In this document: positions 9,670 to 19,483 of the stretch, piece after piece
Layout: each line of letters starts with the position of its first letter
Position numbering within the stretch: position 1 is the stretch's first letter
NCBI GenBank assembly: GCA_024694565.1
Contig: JAILJR010000192.1
Coordinates: forward strand, 1-64,000
Direction of reading: 5' to 3'
From: Butyrivibrio sp.
Lineage (GTDB): Bacteria > Bacillota > Clostridia > Lachnospirales > Lachnospiraceae
DNA: 64,000 nt
Notes under the pieces: model-generated
What the model was told of the DNA's origin: nothing
What the model saw: only the letters and a program-made list of their open reading frames with translations
Databases searched by the model: none
Translations under genes and position numbers: made by a program

Positions 9670-10755
9670 ATGAAGCGAGTTATTACCAAAAAACTCCTGC
9701 CCGGCATGATCCTTGCCAATGATGTTGTCACCTATGACTCAAATACAAGGCTTTTAGACAAGGGTACGGTTCTTACCGAAAAAGACATTGCCAGACTTGC
9801 GTTTTACTCAATAATTGATGTTCTCATCGAGGATATGCCCGCTGAGAACAAGGAGGCGCAGGACCATGAAAGCGCTTCGCTGACTTACGGCGAAAGGCTC
9901 AAGAAGTCAAAGGAATTTGTTGAGTTCAAGCAGGATTTCGAGGAATGCGCTTCAAGGTTTGAACACACAGTCAAGGACATCATTGACGGCAACCGGGACC
10001 TTGATATTGACGAAATGATGACGCCCATCTACTCTCTTATCGGAGAGGGACGTACCACCTCCAATATCTTTGATATGCTCCACAATTTAAGGCTTTATGA
10101 CGACGCCACATATACCCATTGCATAAATGTAGCACTAATCACAAACATCCTGGCCCAGTGGCTAAAATGGAGTGAATCTGAGATTGAACTGGCTACTCAG
10201 GCCGGTCTTTTCCACGACATAGGCAAGCTCCTCATTCCTGACTCGATAATAACCAAGCCCGGGCAGCTTACCGACAAGGAGTATAGCATCATAAAGACCC
10301 ACCCCCAGAAAGGGTATGAGGCCATGAGATCTCTTGAGATAAGCAACCACGTAAAAAATGCGTGCCTTATGCATCATGAGAGATGTGACGGTACAGGCTA
10401 TCCACTACGTTTAAAAGGGCCCCAGATAGACAAATTTGCAAAGGCGGTAGCCATCGCAGATGTTTATGATGCCATGACCAGTTCAAGGTATTATCGCGGT
10501 CCCCTCTGTCCGTTTATCGCAATCTCAATGTTCGAAGAGGAGGGCTTCAAGCGGTATGATACGGAGATGATACTGGCTTTTCTGCACAATATAGTCAATA
10601 CATATCTGCTTAATACTGTGAGGCTTAATACCGGAGAGATCGGTGAGATAATCTTTGTCAACGTCACACACCTCTCCCGCCCCACCATCAAGGTTGGAAA
10701 CGATTATATCGACCTTGCCAAATGTCCCGGCGTATACATCCAGGAAATCTTATAG
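9670..10755 (+). CDS. HD-GYP domain protein (probable cyclic-di-GMP phosphodiesterase)
   Basis: 'GLFHDIGKLLIPDSIITKPGQLTDKEYSIIKTHPQKGYEAM' and 'HHERCDGTGYPLRLKG' plus 'AVAIADVYDAMTSSRYYRG'. Confidence 0.93.
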   Translation: MKRVITKKLLPGMILANDVVTYDSNTRLLDKGTVLTEKDIARLAFYSIIDVLIEDMPAENKEAQDHESASLTYGERLKKSKEFVEFKQDFEECASRFEHTVKDIIDGNRDLDIDEMMTPIYSLIGEGRTTSNIFDMLHNLRLYDDATYTHCINVALITNILAQWLKWSESEIELATQAGLFHDIGKLLIPDSIITKPGQLTDKEYSIIKTHPQKGYEAMRSLEISNHVKNACLMHHERCDGTGYPLRLKGPQIDKFAKAVAIADVYDAMTSSRYYRGPLCPFIAISMFEEEGFKRYDTEMILAFLHNIVNTYLLNTVRLNTGEIGEIIFVNVTHLSRPTIKVGNDYIDLAKCPGVYIQEIL

Positions 10756-10764
10756 CGACAAAAA

Positions 10765-10806
10765 AAGCTGAAGCACAGCTTAACCGTGCTTCAGCTTAAA
10801 TTTTTG
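10765..10806. terminator. Bidirectional Rho-independent terminator shared by the HD-GYP gene and murA
   Basis: AAGCTGAAGCAC-agcttaacc-GTGCTTCAGCTT with A/T tracts on both sides; lies between convergent genes and overlaps the murA 3' end. Confidence 0.88.
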
Positions 10807-12072
10807 TATAGAACGGTCATCGTCGACCTTCTCAATCTGAGCTCCCAACTCTTGCAATTTCTTGTCGAAATCTTCATACCCTCGTTCAATGTATTTGATG
10901 TCCTCAACTGTTGAAAAGCCTTCAGCAGTAAGTGCAGCAATAACAAGTGCAGCCCCGGCCCTCAGGTCAGGCGCTGAAACTGTGGCTCCTGTGTATCTCT
11001 CTACTCCCTCGACAATGGCTGTGCTTCCCTCAACCTTGATGCTGGCCCCCATGCGGGTAAGCTCATCCACATATTTGAAGCGGTTTTCAAAGATACTTTC
11101 AGTGACAATACTTATGCCACTGGCCAATCCGAGAGCTACCGTGATCTGTGGCTGCATATCCGTGGGATAACCGGGATAAGGAAGTGTCTTTACATGAGTG
11201 TTCTGAAGTCTTCTTGTCGCAACAACTCTCACTTCATCGTCAGACTCATGTATCTGGCATCCCATCTCTATCAGCTTGGCACTTATGGACTCCAGATGCT
11301 TGGGGATGACATTCTTGACTGTCACATCACCTCTTGTTGCAGCTGCAGCTATCATAAATGTTCCGGCCTCGATCTGGTCAGGTATTATTGTGTATTCTGT
11401 TCCGTGGAGCTTCTCAACGCCCCTTATACGGATCACATCGGTACCTGCGCCCTTGATGTTGGCTCCCATGCTGTTCAAGAAGTTGGCAAAATCTACCACA
11501 TGAGGTTCCTTCGCTGCATTTTCAATTATTGTCTTTCCCTCAGCCATGCAGGCAGCCATCATGATATTGATAGTGGCTCCCACACTCACAACGTCCAGGT
11601 AGATATGACTTCCTACAAGCCTGTCAGCCCTTGCATCTATTATGCCATGTTCAATGCTGACCTGGGCACCAAGCGCAGTAAAGCCCTTGATATGCTGGTC
11701 GATCGGCCTGAGACCGATGTTGCAGCCGCCCGGCAGAACTACTCCTGCCTGCTTGTACTTGCCGAGCAGAGCTCCCAAAAGATAATAGGATGCCCTGATC
11801 TTCTTGATATAATCGTTTTCAATGGTAAAGCCGTTGATCTGTGATGCATTGATCTTGACAGAATGTCTGCCTGTCCTGTCGACATAAGCTCCTGTGCTTG
11901 CAATTGCCTGCAGCATAACGTTTGTATCTGATGCATCAGGCATATTATCGATATAAACAGTCTCATCTGTCATGGTAGCAGCTGCCAGAATTGCAAGAGC
12001 TGCATTCTTTGCACCACCTATCCAGACCTCACCAACCAGCGGATTTCCGCCTTTTATCACATATTTTTCCAT
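10780..12072 (-). CDS. murA: UDP-N-acetylglucosamine 1-carboxyvinyltransferase
   Basis: 430 aa; 'GGNPLVGEVWIGGAKNAALAILAAAT', 'VLPGGCNIGLRPIDQHIKGF', 'PYPGYPTDMQPQ', 'DLRAGAALVIAAL'. Confidence 0.95.
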   Translation of the reverse strand: MEKYVIKGGNPLVGEVWIGGAKNAALAILAAATMTDETVYIDNMPDASDTNVMLQAIASTGAYVDRTGRHSVKINASQINGFTIENDYIKKIRASYYLLGALLGKYKQAGVVLPGGCNIGLRPIDQHIKGFTALGAQVSIEHGIIDARADRLVGSHIYLDVVSVGATINIMMAACMAEGKTIIENAAKEPHVVDFANFLNSMGANIKGAGTDVIRIRGVEKLHGTEYTIIPDQIEAGTFMIAAAATRGDVTVKNVIPKHLESISAKLIEMGCQIHESDDEVRVVATRRLQNTHVKTLPYPGYPTDMQPQITVALGLASGISIVTESIFENRFKYVDELTRMGASIKVEGSTAIVEGVERYTGATVSAPDLRAGAALVIAALTAEGFSTVEDIKYIERGYEDFDKKLQELGAQIEKVDDDRSIQKFKLKHG

Positions 12073-12145
12073 AGGTATCTCTCTTTTTCCCCTTGAACAA
12101 ATACTAGTTATACCACAAACATTTGAATTTGTAAAACTAATATTT

Positions 12146-13735
12146 TCAGTTCAGGTAATTTAGTGGATTTACCTGGCTTCCATTTATCAGGATCTCAAAG
12201 TGCAGATGCGGTCCTGTAGATACACCTGTATTCCCGGAAAGAGCTATCCTCTGTCCCTGGGATACGGACTGTCCCACTGAGACAAGCACTTTGGACAGAT
12301 GACCATATCTCGTCTCCTTGCCGTCTGAATGTTTAATGTATACACAGTAACCATATCCGCTGCCCCATCCGGCTCTTGTAACAACACCTGAGGACGAAGC
12401 AACTACCGAAGTACCAACCGGTGTTGCCCAGTCCACGCCCTTGTGGTACGTGCTGGCACCCTTCTTGGGAGCAGATCTCCTTCCGAATCCGGATGAGAGT
12501 CTTCCACCTGAAATAGGTTTTATATAAGTCGGAGGCACAATGGTTCCTCTCTCAATGATCTTGGGAACAGCCTGATATGTGACCTCTTCCTTCTCTATCA
12601 CCCTGCCCTCTTCGCTGTTGTCCACATAATCCACCTGTACAACAACCTTTCTGTGGCCGGCTGAAGGCTCCTGTATTACCTTGCTCTGTGTGGTGTACCA
12701 CGAATCATTGTCAATATACTGAACGTCTGCCTCATAGTCCTCCTCATAGTATTCGAGGGCTGTGTATGCAACAGACAGCTCCGGCTCGGGAACGGTTACA
12801 ACAAGGTTGTCCTGCACCCTTATGGTGCTTCTCTCATCCTCAAGGGATTCGTTCATTTTGACAAGGTCATCCACTGAGAGATTAAACTTCAGCGCAATGG
12901 CACCCAAAGTGTCACCCGACTGAACCTCATAGACCTGATTTGTCTCTTTATCCTTGGTGACCTCCTGAATTGCAGTTGATACATCTGTTATCTCACTGTC
13001 GGGCAGATAGCTTTCAACAATCTCCACCTTGTCAGCAAATTTCATATCCATTATGCCCAGGTTATAGTCAGAAAAATCCTTATCATAGGCAAGAGGCTTC
13101 GCCTCATTGACGACCTGTGTCACATCGTCCTGGAACCCGGCCTCGGGCATTTTGGTCTCGGCTATCTCCTCAACCTTTTTTACCTCCTCCTTGCTCATTA
13201 CAAGAGGAGTGAGGACATTAACCTCCCTGTCGTTGTCAAGCACAAGAGAGACGTTATATGCATTCTCTTTATCATACGCTGAGAGCGCCACGGAAAGAAG
13301 CTTCATCACATCGTCAATATTTCCCAGATTGACGGAAAACTCGTTAATTTTGATGGAATAAGCCCTGTTAAGGGTGCTCCTTTCATTGTTCTTTAAAAGG
13401 TCTGTCATGGTGCGGGTCATTGAAGAAACCGAGTCAACCTCTCCAAAGATCACATTTCCGCCCTCTACAGACAGATCAGCATTGGAAAGAACCAGCTCTT
13501 TTCTGTCTCCTGCCAGATTTCTTCTGGCGTTTCTGTACGCCTCATAAGCCTCATCAATCGTGGCGGCCGTTCCCACTACCGTATTATTCAGTTTAACAGT
13601 AAAAATATTGTCTTCGCCCTTTTCAAACGGCACTATGTTAGGCATAAAGAGTATGCAGAGCACAATTACCACAAGCGCCGATTGAAGATACCATATCCTC
13701 ACCTTGCGGCGAAACACCGATCCATTAAAGTTCAT
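12146..13735 (-). CDS. LysM / G5 / M23 peptidoglycan endopeptidase
   Basis: N-terminal TM, LysM 'YEVQSGDTLGAIALKFNLSVDDLVKMN', G5-like 'EEGRVIEKEEVTYQAVPKIIERGT', M23 'GASTYHKGVDWATPVGTSVVASSSGVVTRAGWGSGYGYCVYIKHSDGKETRYGHLSK...GPHLHFEI'. Confidence 0.92.
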   Translation of the reverse strand: MNFNGSVFRRKVRIWYLQSALVVIVLCILFMPNIVPFEKGEDNIFTVKLNNTVVGTAATIDEAYEAYRNARRNLAGDRKELVLSNADLSVEGGNVIFGEVDSVSSMTRTMTDLLKNNERSTLNRAYSIKINEFSVNLGNIDDVMKLLSVALSAYDKENAYNVSLVLDNDREVNVLTPLVMSKEEVKKVEEIAETKMPEAGFQDDVTQVVNEAKPLAYDKDFSDYNLGIMDMKFADKVEIVESYLPDSEITDVSTAIQEVTKDKETNQVYEVQSGDTLGAIALKFNLSVDDLVKMNESLEDERSTIRVQDNLVVTVPEPELSVAYTALEYYEEDYEADVQYIDNDSWYTTQSKVIQEPSAGHRKVVVQVDYVDNSEEGRVIEKEEVTYQAVPKIIERGTIVPPTYIKPISGGRLSSGFGRRSAPKKGASTYHKGVDWATPVGTSVVASSSGVVTRAGWGSGYGYCVYIKHSDGKETRYGHLSKVLVSVGQSVSQGQRIALSGNTGVSTGPHLHFEILINGSQVNPLNYLN

Positions 13736-14578
13736 TTAAAAAATTCCCAAAATCCTAAGTAAATTTAAAATAAGGCTGACCGCCGAAACTCCCAGCGTTG
13801 CGATGATAAGCGGCATCATTGAGCTGTTCTTGTTCTCTACCGCAAACTGTATCGTCTCCAGCTTTCCGCTGATGTCCTTTAGCTTCTCAGCCAGCTTCTC
13901 GTTTTCTTTGTCGTCGCTCTTTGCATCTTCAACTGACTTTTTGACTTCTTCAAGCTGCCTGGTTATCTCCTCAAACTGTTTGTCATTTTTTTCCTGTGAT
14001 CTTTCTATGACAGCCTGTACATTTCTGTAAACCTGAACACCTACATCGTGAGTCTTGGACTCTGTGCCGTCAATCCTGTCCGAAAGAGCACTGAGTGACG
14101 ACTTCGTATCATCGATGCTTCCGGAGAGAGTTTCAATTGACTGCCTGGTCTCATCGAATCTTCCTGACAGCGTCGCCAGAGACTGCTTTGTCTCTTCAAA
14201 TCCGGCAGATACATCAGACAGGGACTGCCTGGTCTCATCTATCCTGCCCGACAATGCTGACAAAGACTCATTTGTTTCATTAATTCGTCCCGACAGGGAA
14301 GACAAAGACTGGCTTGTATCGTCCATCCTTCCTGTGATGGACGACAGGGACTGCCTGGTTTCATCTATTCTTCCGGTGAGCGCAGCCAGTGACTGCCTGG
14401 TTTCCTCGGCTGCCTCCCTGTGCTCCTTTTCATTCTGACGAAGTTCATCAAGCTGGATCTTGAACTGCTCAGCCTCCTGCCTGATCCGCTCAGCTTCCGC
14501 TGCCTCTGCCTGTGCATTGGCTCTGATGATATCCTGACCACTGATTTTTTCTGTGAACCTACTCATAAAGTTATCCAC
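13736..14578 (-). CDS. Coiled-coil repeat protein with C-terminal TM anchor
   Basis: 280 aa; eight tandem 14-aa units of type RQSLSxLSGRIDET (residues 61-172), then a charged coiled coil and C-terminal hydrophobic SSMMPLIIATLGVSAVSLILNLLRILGIF. Confidence 0.8.
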   Translation of the reverse strand: MDNFMSRFTEKISGQDIIRANAQAEAAEAERIRQEAEQFKIQLDELRQNEKEHREAAEETRQSLAALTGRIDETRQSLSSITGRMDDTSQSLSSLSGRINETNESLSALSGRIDETRQSLSDVSAGFEETKQSLATLSGRFDETRQSIETLSGSIDDTKSSLSALSDRIDGTESKTHDVGVQVYRNVQAVIERSQEKNDKQFEEITRQLEEVKKSVEDAKSDDKENEKLAEKLKDISGKLETIQFAVENKNSSMMPLIIATLGVSAVSLILNLLRILGIF

Positions 14579-14854
14579 TTTCTCTCCTCCTCTTAATACA
14601 GGTTTATATCCTTTACTCCTGCAGAATGAAAATGTCTGAATAAGCAGGATTGTTAATCCGCTTTATATTACCCCGAAATCAGAATACAATACCTGTTTAG
14701 CTTACAATTATTATGCAAATTATACAAGTTTCAATTGTTCAAAAATGATTTCTTTGTTGATTTTACTATTTGTTTACGTAAAATTCATAATTTATTCATA
14801 ATTGTTTTGTATATTATTTTTGTAGCCACGATGAATGGCTGCCTTACAAAAAAA

Positions 14855-14899
14855 GATAGATTTTTTCATAATAGGGTAGGTGCGGCAACGTGCCTACCC
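14855..14899 (-). terminator. Rho-independent terminator downstream of the RelA/SpoT synthetase gene
   Basis: GGGTAGG...CCTACCC hairpin, followed on the minus strand by an A/T-rich stretch ending in TTTTTTT. Confidence 0.6.
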
Positions 14900-14924
14900 A
14901 CTCCTCATTTTATAGGTTTTATCT

Positions 14925-15578
14925 CTACCTCTCAGCTTCTATCGACAATATCTCCTCATTCAAAGACAACATGCGTGCATCCAGATTTGCAACCATCATG
15001 GCACATTCATGAAGCTCCGAATTGATGTGTGTCGGAGCCTTACCCTCAAATTTGTACTGTATCTTGTGCTCCAGGGATGCCCAGAAATCCATTGCAACAG
15101 TCCGGATCTGGATCTCCACCTTAACATTGACAATTCTGTCAGAAAGATACACCGGAAGAGATACTATCATATGATAGCTCCTATAGCCGCTGTCTTTGGG
15201 GTTCATGATATAGTCCTTGACAATAAGGACACGGATGTCCTTCTGGCTGCTGATCATCTCGGCAATCCTGTATATATCGGAAGTAAAGGAACAGATTATC
15301 CTTATTCCCGCAATATCGTTGACATACCTCACCATGTTTTCAATGGTAGATTCGTATCCGTTTCTCCTTAATTTTTTTACAATGCTCTCAGGTGCCTTAA
15401 GCCTGGACTTGATGTGCTCTATCGGGTTGTACCTGTGAACCTCCTGAAATTCCTCGTTAAGGATCTCAATCTTTGTCCTGATCTGCTTAAGGGCAGCATT
15501 ATAAAGGAGGTTTACTTCCTCCCATGTGTTGATATCATCGGATATCTTTATATCAATGCCGGATAAATCCAGTTCCAT
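14925..15578 (-). CDS. Small alarmone synthetase (RelA/SpoT nucleotidyltransferase domain)
   Basis: 'IKSRLKAPESIVKKLRRNGYESTIENMVRYVNDIAGIRIIC', 'PKDSGYRSYHMIVSLPV', 'VKVEIQIRTVAMDFWASLEHKIQYKF'. Confidence 0.9.
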   Translation of the reverse strand: MELDLSGIDIKISDDINTWEEVNLLYNAALKQIRTKIEILNEEFQEVHRYNPIEHIKSRLKAPESIVKKLRRNGYESTIENMVRYVNDIAGIRIICSFTSDIYRIAEMISSQKDIRVLIVKDYIMNPKDSGYRSYHMIVSLPVYLSDRIVNVKVEIQIRTVAMDFWASLEHKIQYKFEGKAPTHINSELHECAMMVANLDARMLSLNEEILSIEAER

Positions 15579-15599
15579 ATTATCTCCTCTATAAACGAA

Positions 15600-15676
15600 T
15601 GTTTATATCTGACTTATTCCGGTCGGATGCAGGAGCCGTAAGCGCCCAATGCACGTGCTCCGGTGGTATCCTGCTC
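15600..15676. repeat. Intergenic repeat family R77, copy 1
   Basis: tgtttatatctgacttattccggtcggatgcaggagccgtaagcgcccaa...ggtggtatcctgctc aligns gap-free over 77 nt with 28169-28245. Confidence 0.65.
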
Positions 15677-16612
15677 CTACTTTTTATTCCAGTACTCCTT
15701 GTTCATGGAAAAAGATCTCACAAGTCCTCCGGGGAGCTTCCTGTAATTCCTGCCCAGCTTATAGCCAAGAAATCTGCTGGCACACATAATAATATAGCCC
15801 GGTATCAGATATGCCTTCCCAATCTGTCTGAAGTGCTCGATCGTCTGCGAGACCATTTTTTTGCCCTCGGATTCTGAACTGATCGAGCCGAAAATCTCAG
15901 GATGATCCGTCTGGGACACCCCTATGTCAAAATTTCTGCTAAACTGCTGTGCGTAGCTGTAATTGTGCGAGTGTATCACCCCGGCAGTCGGCACATAGCA
16001 GATAGCATATCCCTTCTGGCAGGCAGTCCCGGCATATACCATATCCTCGTTAAAGATTGTCTTTTTTGTAAAACCGCCAAGCCTGTCAAAAATATCCCTT
16101 CTGTACATGGCACAGACGTTGGAACAGAAGTAGGTTTTTATCCCCAGCCTTCCAATGTCCGCCTGCGTCTTTTTCATCGGCTCATTTGGATAGTTGAACT
16201 TCCTTGAATATCTCTCTGCAAGATTGCAGTCAGTCTTGGGATACTGCCTTGCATAAGCGGCAGCAACATCCTCAGCAAGCACCTTGGCAAGGCTTGAAAT
16301 CAGCATCTTGTCCCTCGGAAAAGCGTCCTGCGTCATCATGAGGAAGAAATCCGCATCAGAAAGCGCAACTCCCTGATTTCTGGTATTGCCATGATCAAAT
16401 TCCGCCTTCGAAACATGTTTTAAGATAATGTTGTCATATTTTGATGTCGGATCTTCAGAAGATGAAGCCACAAGCTCCTTCCAATATTTTTCCTCCGTGT
16501 TCATTATGATTATATGAGAAGGTGCAAGTGCCTGCTTTTCAAGGTCATCTATAAGCCTGAAAAGAGAGACATCCGGTTTGTAGGTTGGAATGATTATGTC
16601 TACTGTACTCAT
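15677..16612 (-). CDS. GT2 family glycosyltransferase (rhamnosyltransferase-like)
   Basis: 'VDIIIPTYKPDVSLFRLIDDLEKQ', 'DADFFLMMTQDAFPRD', 'RDIFDRLGGFTKKTIFNEDMVYAGTA'. Confidence 0.87.
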   Translation of the reverse strand: MSTVDIIIPTYKPDVSLFRLIDDLEKQALAPSHIIIMNTEEKYWKELVASSSEDPTSKYDNIILKHVSKAEFDHGNTRNQGVALSDADFFLMMTQDAFPRDKMLISSLAKVLAEDVAAAYARQYPKTDCNLAERYSRKFNYPNEPMKKTQADIGRLGIKTYFCSNVCAMYRRDIFDRLGGFTKKTIFNEDMVYAGTACQKGYAICYVPTAGVIHSHNYSYAQQFSRNFDIGVSQTDHPEIFGSISSESEGKKMVSQTIEHFRQIGKAYLIPGYIIMCASRFLGYKLGRNYRKLPGGLVRSFSMNKEYWNKK

Positions 16613-16751
16613 TTTTTCCCTTCATCTCTTAGGAAATCTGCAATTCAATACAACAAGAGCCAGGCCCAAATTTTGTCCAGCCCAGCCCTATTATTTAGGA
16701 ACTGTATTAATGTAGATATATCTTTACACAGTTCCTTCGTGTGAAAGAACG

Positions 16752-17906
16752 TCACTTCGTAATGTACTTGTCCACATCTGCCTGAATCTTATCGCTGTAT
16801 TTCTGTACGTCTGCTGTTACTTCATATTCTGCATCATCAAACAGGAACTGATGAAGCCACTTGACATTGCCCTTTAAGTCAACAGGAAGAACGCAGCTTC
16901 CCGCTTTGCCCATTGTACCTGTAGCACGCATTTCCTCATAAGGGAAGCCGCTGTTGTCAACAACACGGTAATTCGCTATGTTCTTAAGAAGCTCAAGTAT
17001 CTCGCTCAGATCAAGGGAGGTATAGGTCTCCTTAAATGCGCTGTTTGCAACTGCTTCAAGCTGTGAATAGCTCATCTTCTGCGCTTTGTCAAGGCATGCC
17101 ATGAGCACGGTCCTCTGCCTCTCGGCACGTTTGAAATCGTCACCCGCCGTGTATCTTATACGGCAGTAGGCTGTCGCCTGAAGTCCGTTAAGTGTCTGCA
17201 ATCCTGCGTTTGTAACGGGTGTATATTTGAGCTTCAGCTCCGTTGCCATTGTCGACTGGTAGTTGTTAAGATGCGGTATCTCAGCGTCAGTCAGCTCTAT
17301 CGGAACTCCTCCGAGTGCATCAACAACATCAGTAAGACCTCTGAATCCTATGGTTATGAAGTCCTCAATATCCATGTCAAGATTCATGTTCAGCATTGAA
17401 ATTGCCTGCTCGGGGCCACCCTGAGCATATGCTGCATTACATTTCGTGTAGGTGTCATTACTCAGGTTAAGATATGTGTCACGATATACAGAACAGAGTC
17501 TGATATCGCCGGTTGCATTGTTGATCGAAGCGATGATGATCGAGTCTGATCTGGTATTCTTGGTCAGCTCTTCCTCTCGTGAATCAACGCCGAAAAGTGC
17601 AAGATTGGTATAGCCAACCATCTGCTCATTAGTAGCAACGCCCTCGTTGATACTCTGAGAAATGACCTCCTCATTCATCTCAACCTTGCCGACCTTAGTG
17701 ACATCAACCTTGAAGAAAAGAGTATATGCCACATATACAAGTCCGCATGCGATCAGGATCTCCGCTGCCAGCAGAATAATCGCTCTGGTGTTGTTTTTCT
17801 TTTTTACCGGTGCAGCATCTGCCTCATATACAGGCTCAGGTCTTCTGTGCTGCGCAGGTCTTCTGTGCCCACTTCCCCTTGTGGGTCTGTCATCCATATT
17901 AGACAT
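16752..17906 (-). CDS. LytR-CpsA-Psr (LCP) family protein
   Basis: 'NLALFGVDSREEELTKNTRSDSIIIASINNATGDIRLCSVYRDTYL', 'DALGGVPIELTDAEI', 'GLQATAYCRIRYTAGDDFKRAERQRTVL'. Confidence 0.93.
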   Translation of the reverse strand: MSNMDDRPTRGSGHRRPAQHRRPEPVYEADAAPVKKKNNTRAIILLAAEILIACGLVYVAYTLFFKVDVTKVGKVEMNEEVISQSINEGVATNEQMVGYTNLALFGVDSREEELTKNTRSDSIIIASINNATGDIRLCSVYRDTYLNLSNDTYTKCNAAYAQGGPEQAISMLNMNLDMDIEDFITIGFRGLTDVVDALGGVPIELTDAEIPHLNNYQSTMATELKLKYTPVTNAGLQTLNGLQATAYCRIRYTAGDDFKRAERQRTVLMACLDKAQKMSYSQLEAVANSAFKETYTSLDLSEILELLKNIANYRVVDNSGFPYEEMRATGTMGKAGSCVLPVDLKGNVKWLHQFLFDDAEYEVTADVQKYSDKIQADVDKYITK

Positions 17907-18016
17907 AACTTTACTCCTTAGCCAACTAAACTTTTTTCCTTTTACTGTTTACGATGAAACAGTTCCCCTCATTTTGATTTTACCTCAAATTTCAACTTAT
18001 TTAAACATAAATCAGG

Positions 18017-19423
18017 TCAGTATGCATTCTTATTTACAAAACCATGCCGTATAGTTCCGATCATGATCTTGAGGTCGAATGCCATGCTCCAGTTCTCAAT
18101 GTAGTAAATGTCGTAGTCTATCCTCTTACGGATGGATGTGTCCCCTCTGTAGCCGTTGATCTGCGCCCAGCCCGTAAGTCCGGGTCTCACCTGGTGCTTG
18201 ACCATATATCTGGGTATCTGCTCCTTAAACTTCTCAACAAACTGAGGCCTCTCAGGTCTTGGGCCCACCAGAGACATCTGTCCGATAAAGATGTTAAAGA
18301 ACTGCGGCATCTCATCTATACTCGTCCGCCTCAGAAAAGCTCCGATCCCCGTAACTCTCGGATCGCCCTTCGTGGTCCAGCCCTTTTTCTCATCAGCAGC
18401 TGTCTGAACCTTCATGGTCCTGAACTTGTACATCATGAAGGGCACTCCGTTAAGACCTATTCTCTCCTGCTTGAAAATAATGGGTCCGGGGCTCGTAAGC
18501 TTGACCCCTATGGCAGCTGCTGCCATGATCGGTGAAAACAGTATGATCGCAAATAAAGATCCGATGATATCAACCAGTCTCTTGGAATATTTGTTGAACG
18601 AATTGGTAAGCGGAACATAGCGAATGTTTATGACCGGCAGTCCCTGAACATCCTCAGTGTATGGATTGCTCGGGAAAAGAGATGAATAATCCGGGATAAA
18701 CTTGGTGTGAACTCCGGATTTCTCGCACTTATCCACCAGCTCCTCCAGCCTGTCATAGTAGTCCAGCGGAAGCGTTATCGTAATCTCATCATAGTTGTTG
18801 TGCTCAAGATAATCTTCGAGCTGATCGATCTTTCCGACCACCTTCACGCCGTGATAGCTTGTACCAACCGGAACAAAATCATCAAGTACGCCTGCCACAA
18901 TATATCCCCACTGAGGGTTGTCCAGAATCCTGCTTATATACGCCTCAGCGGCTCTGGAATACCCTACAAGCAGGATATGCTTGATGTTATAGCCTTTTTT
19001 CCTTATATACCTCAGAAACTTCCTGAGAAGCCAGTGCGCAATAGTAGTCAGAACAATGTTCAGGATAAAGAAGATAAATATCATCGACCTGGAAAAGTCC
19101 GGCTGGTTGATTATGTACAGAACAACCAGAAAGCCGATGACGCCCATCACATTGGCCTGAACAATATCCACAAACTCATTCCATAGCCGCAGCGCCCTCC
19201 TTGAGGTATAGAGCTGCACCATGTAATAAAGAAGAAGATAACACGGAACAAGAAAATAGAGCGCAGAAAAGTAGACTTCCGGGGGGAGATGCCCTCCGGG
19301 GGCCTTATCTGCGAAAACCGATTCAAATTTTAAATAATAGGACAGCGCATAGGATCCGACCACCAAAATGCCATCAACTATGACATGTGCCCTATTTAAA
19401 TGCACCTGATTATCTTTGATCAC
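18017..19423 (-). CDS. Polyprenyl-phosphate sugar phosphotransferase (WcaJ/WbaP-like priming enzyme)
   Basis: N-terminal TM bundle and CoA-binding-like domain; C-terminal 'KRLVDIIGSLFAIILFSPIMAAAAIGVKLTSPGPIIFKQERIGLNG', 'VGPRPERPQFVEKFKEQIPRYMVKHQVRPGLTGWAQINGYRGD'. Confidence 0.93.
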   Translation of the reverse strand: MIKDNQVHLNRAHVIVDGILVVGSYALSYYLKFESVFADKAPGGHLPPEVYFSALYFLVPCYLLLYYMVQLYTSRRALRLWNEFVDIVQANVMGVIGFLVVLYIINQPDFSRSMIFIFFILNIVLTTIAHWLLRKFLRYIRKKGYNIKHILLVGYSRAAEAYISRILDNPQWGYIVAGVLDDFVPVGTSYHGVKVVGKIDQLEDYLEHNNYDEITITLPLDYYDRLEELVDKCEKSGVHTKFIPDYSSLFPSNPYTEDVQGLPVINIRYVPLTNSFNKYSKRLVDIIGSLFAIILFSPIMAAAAIGVKLTSPGPIIFKQERIGLNGVPFMMYKFRTMKVQTAADEKKGWTTKGDPRVTGIGAFLRRTSIDEMPQFFNIFIGQMSLVGPRPERPQFVEKFKEQIPRYMVKHQVRPGLTGWAQINGYRGDTSIRKRIDYDIYYIENWSMAFDLKIMIGTIRHGFVNKNAY

Positions 19424-19483
19424 TGTATTAAACCAAAACTGTCTCCCAACAACAACTTCACAAACATTCTATACCAAAATCAC

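Noticed and set aside
14055-14438. 127-aa repetitive plus-strand ORF
   Set aside because: Antisense image of the 42-bp coiled-coil repeat; repetition is inherited from the sense gene.
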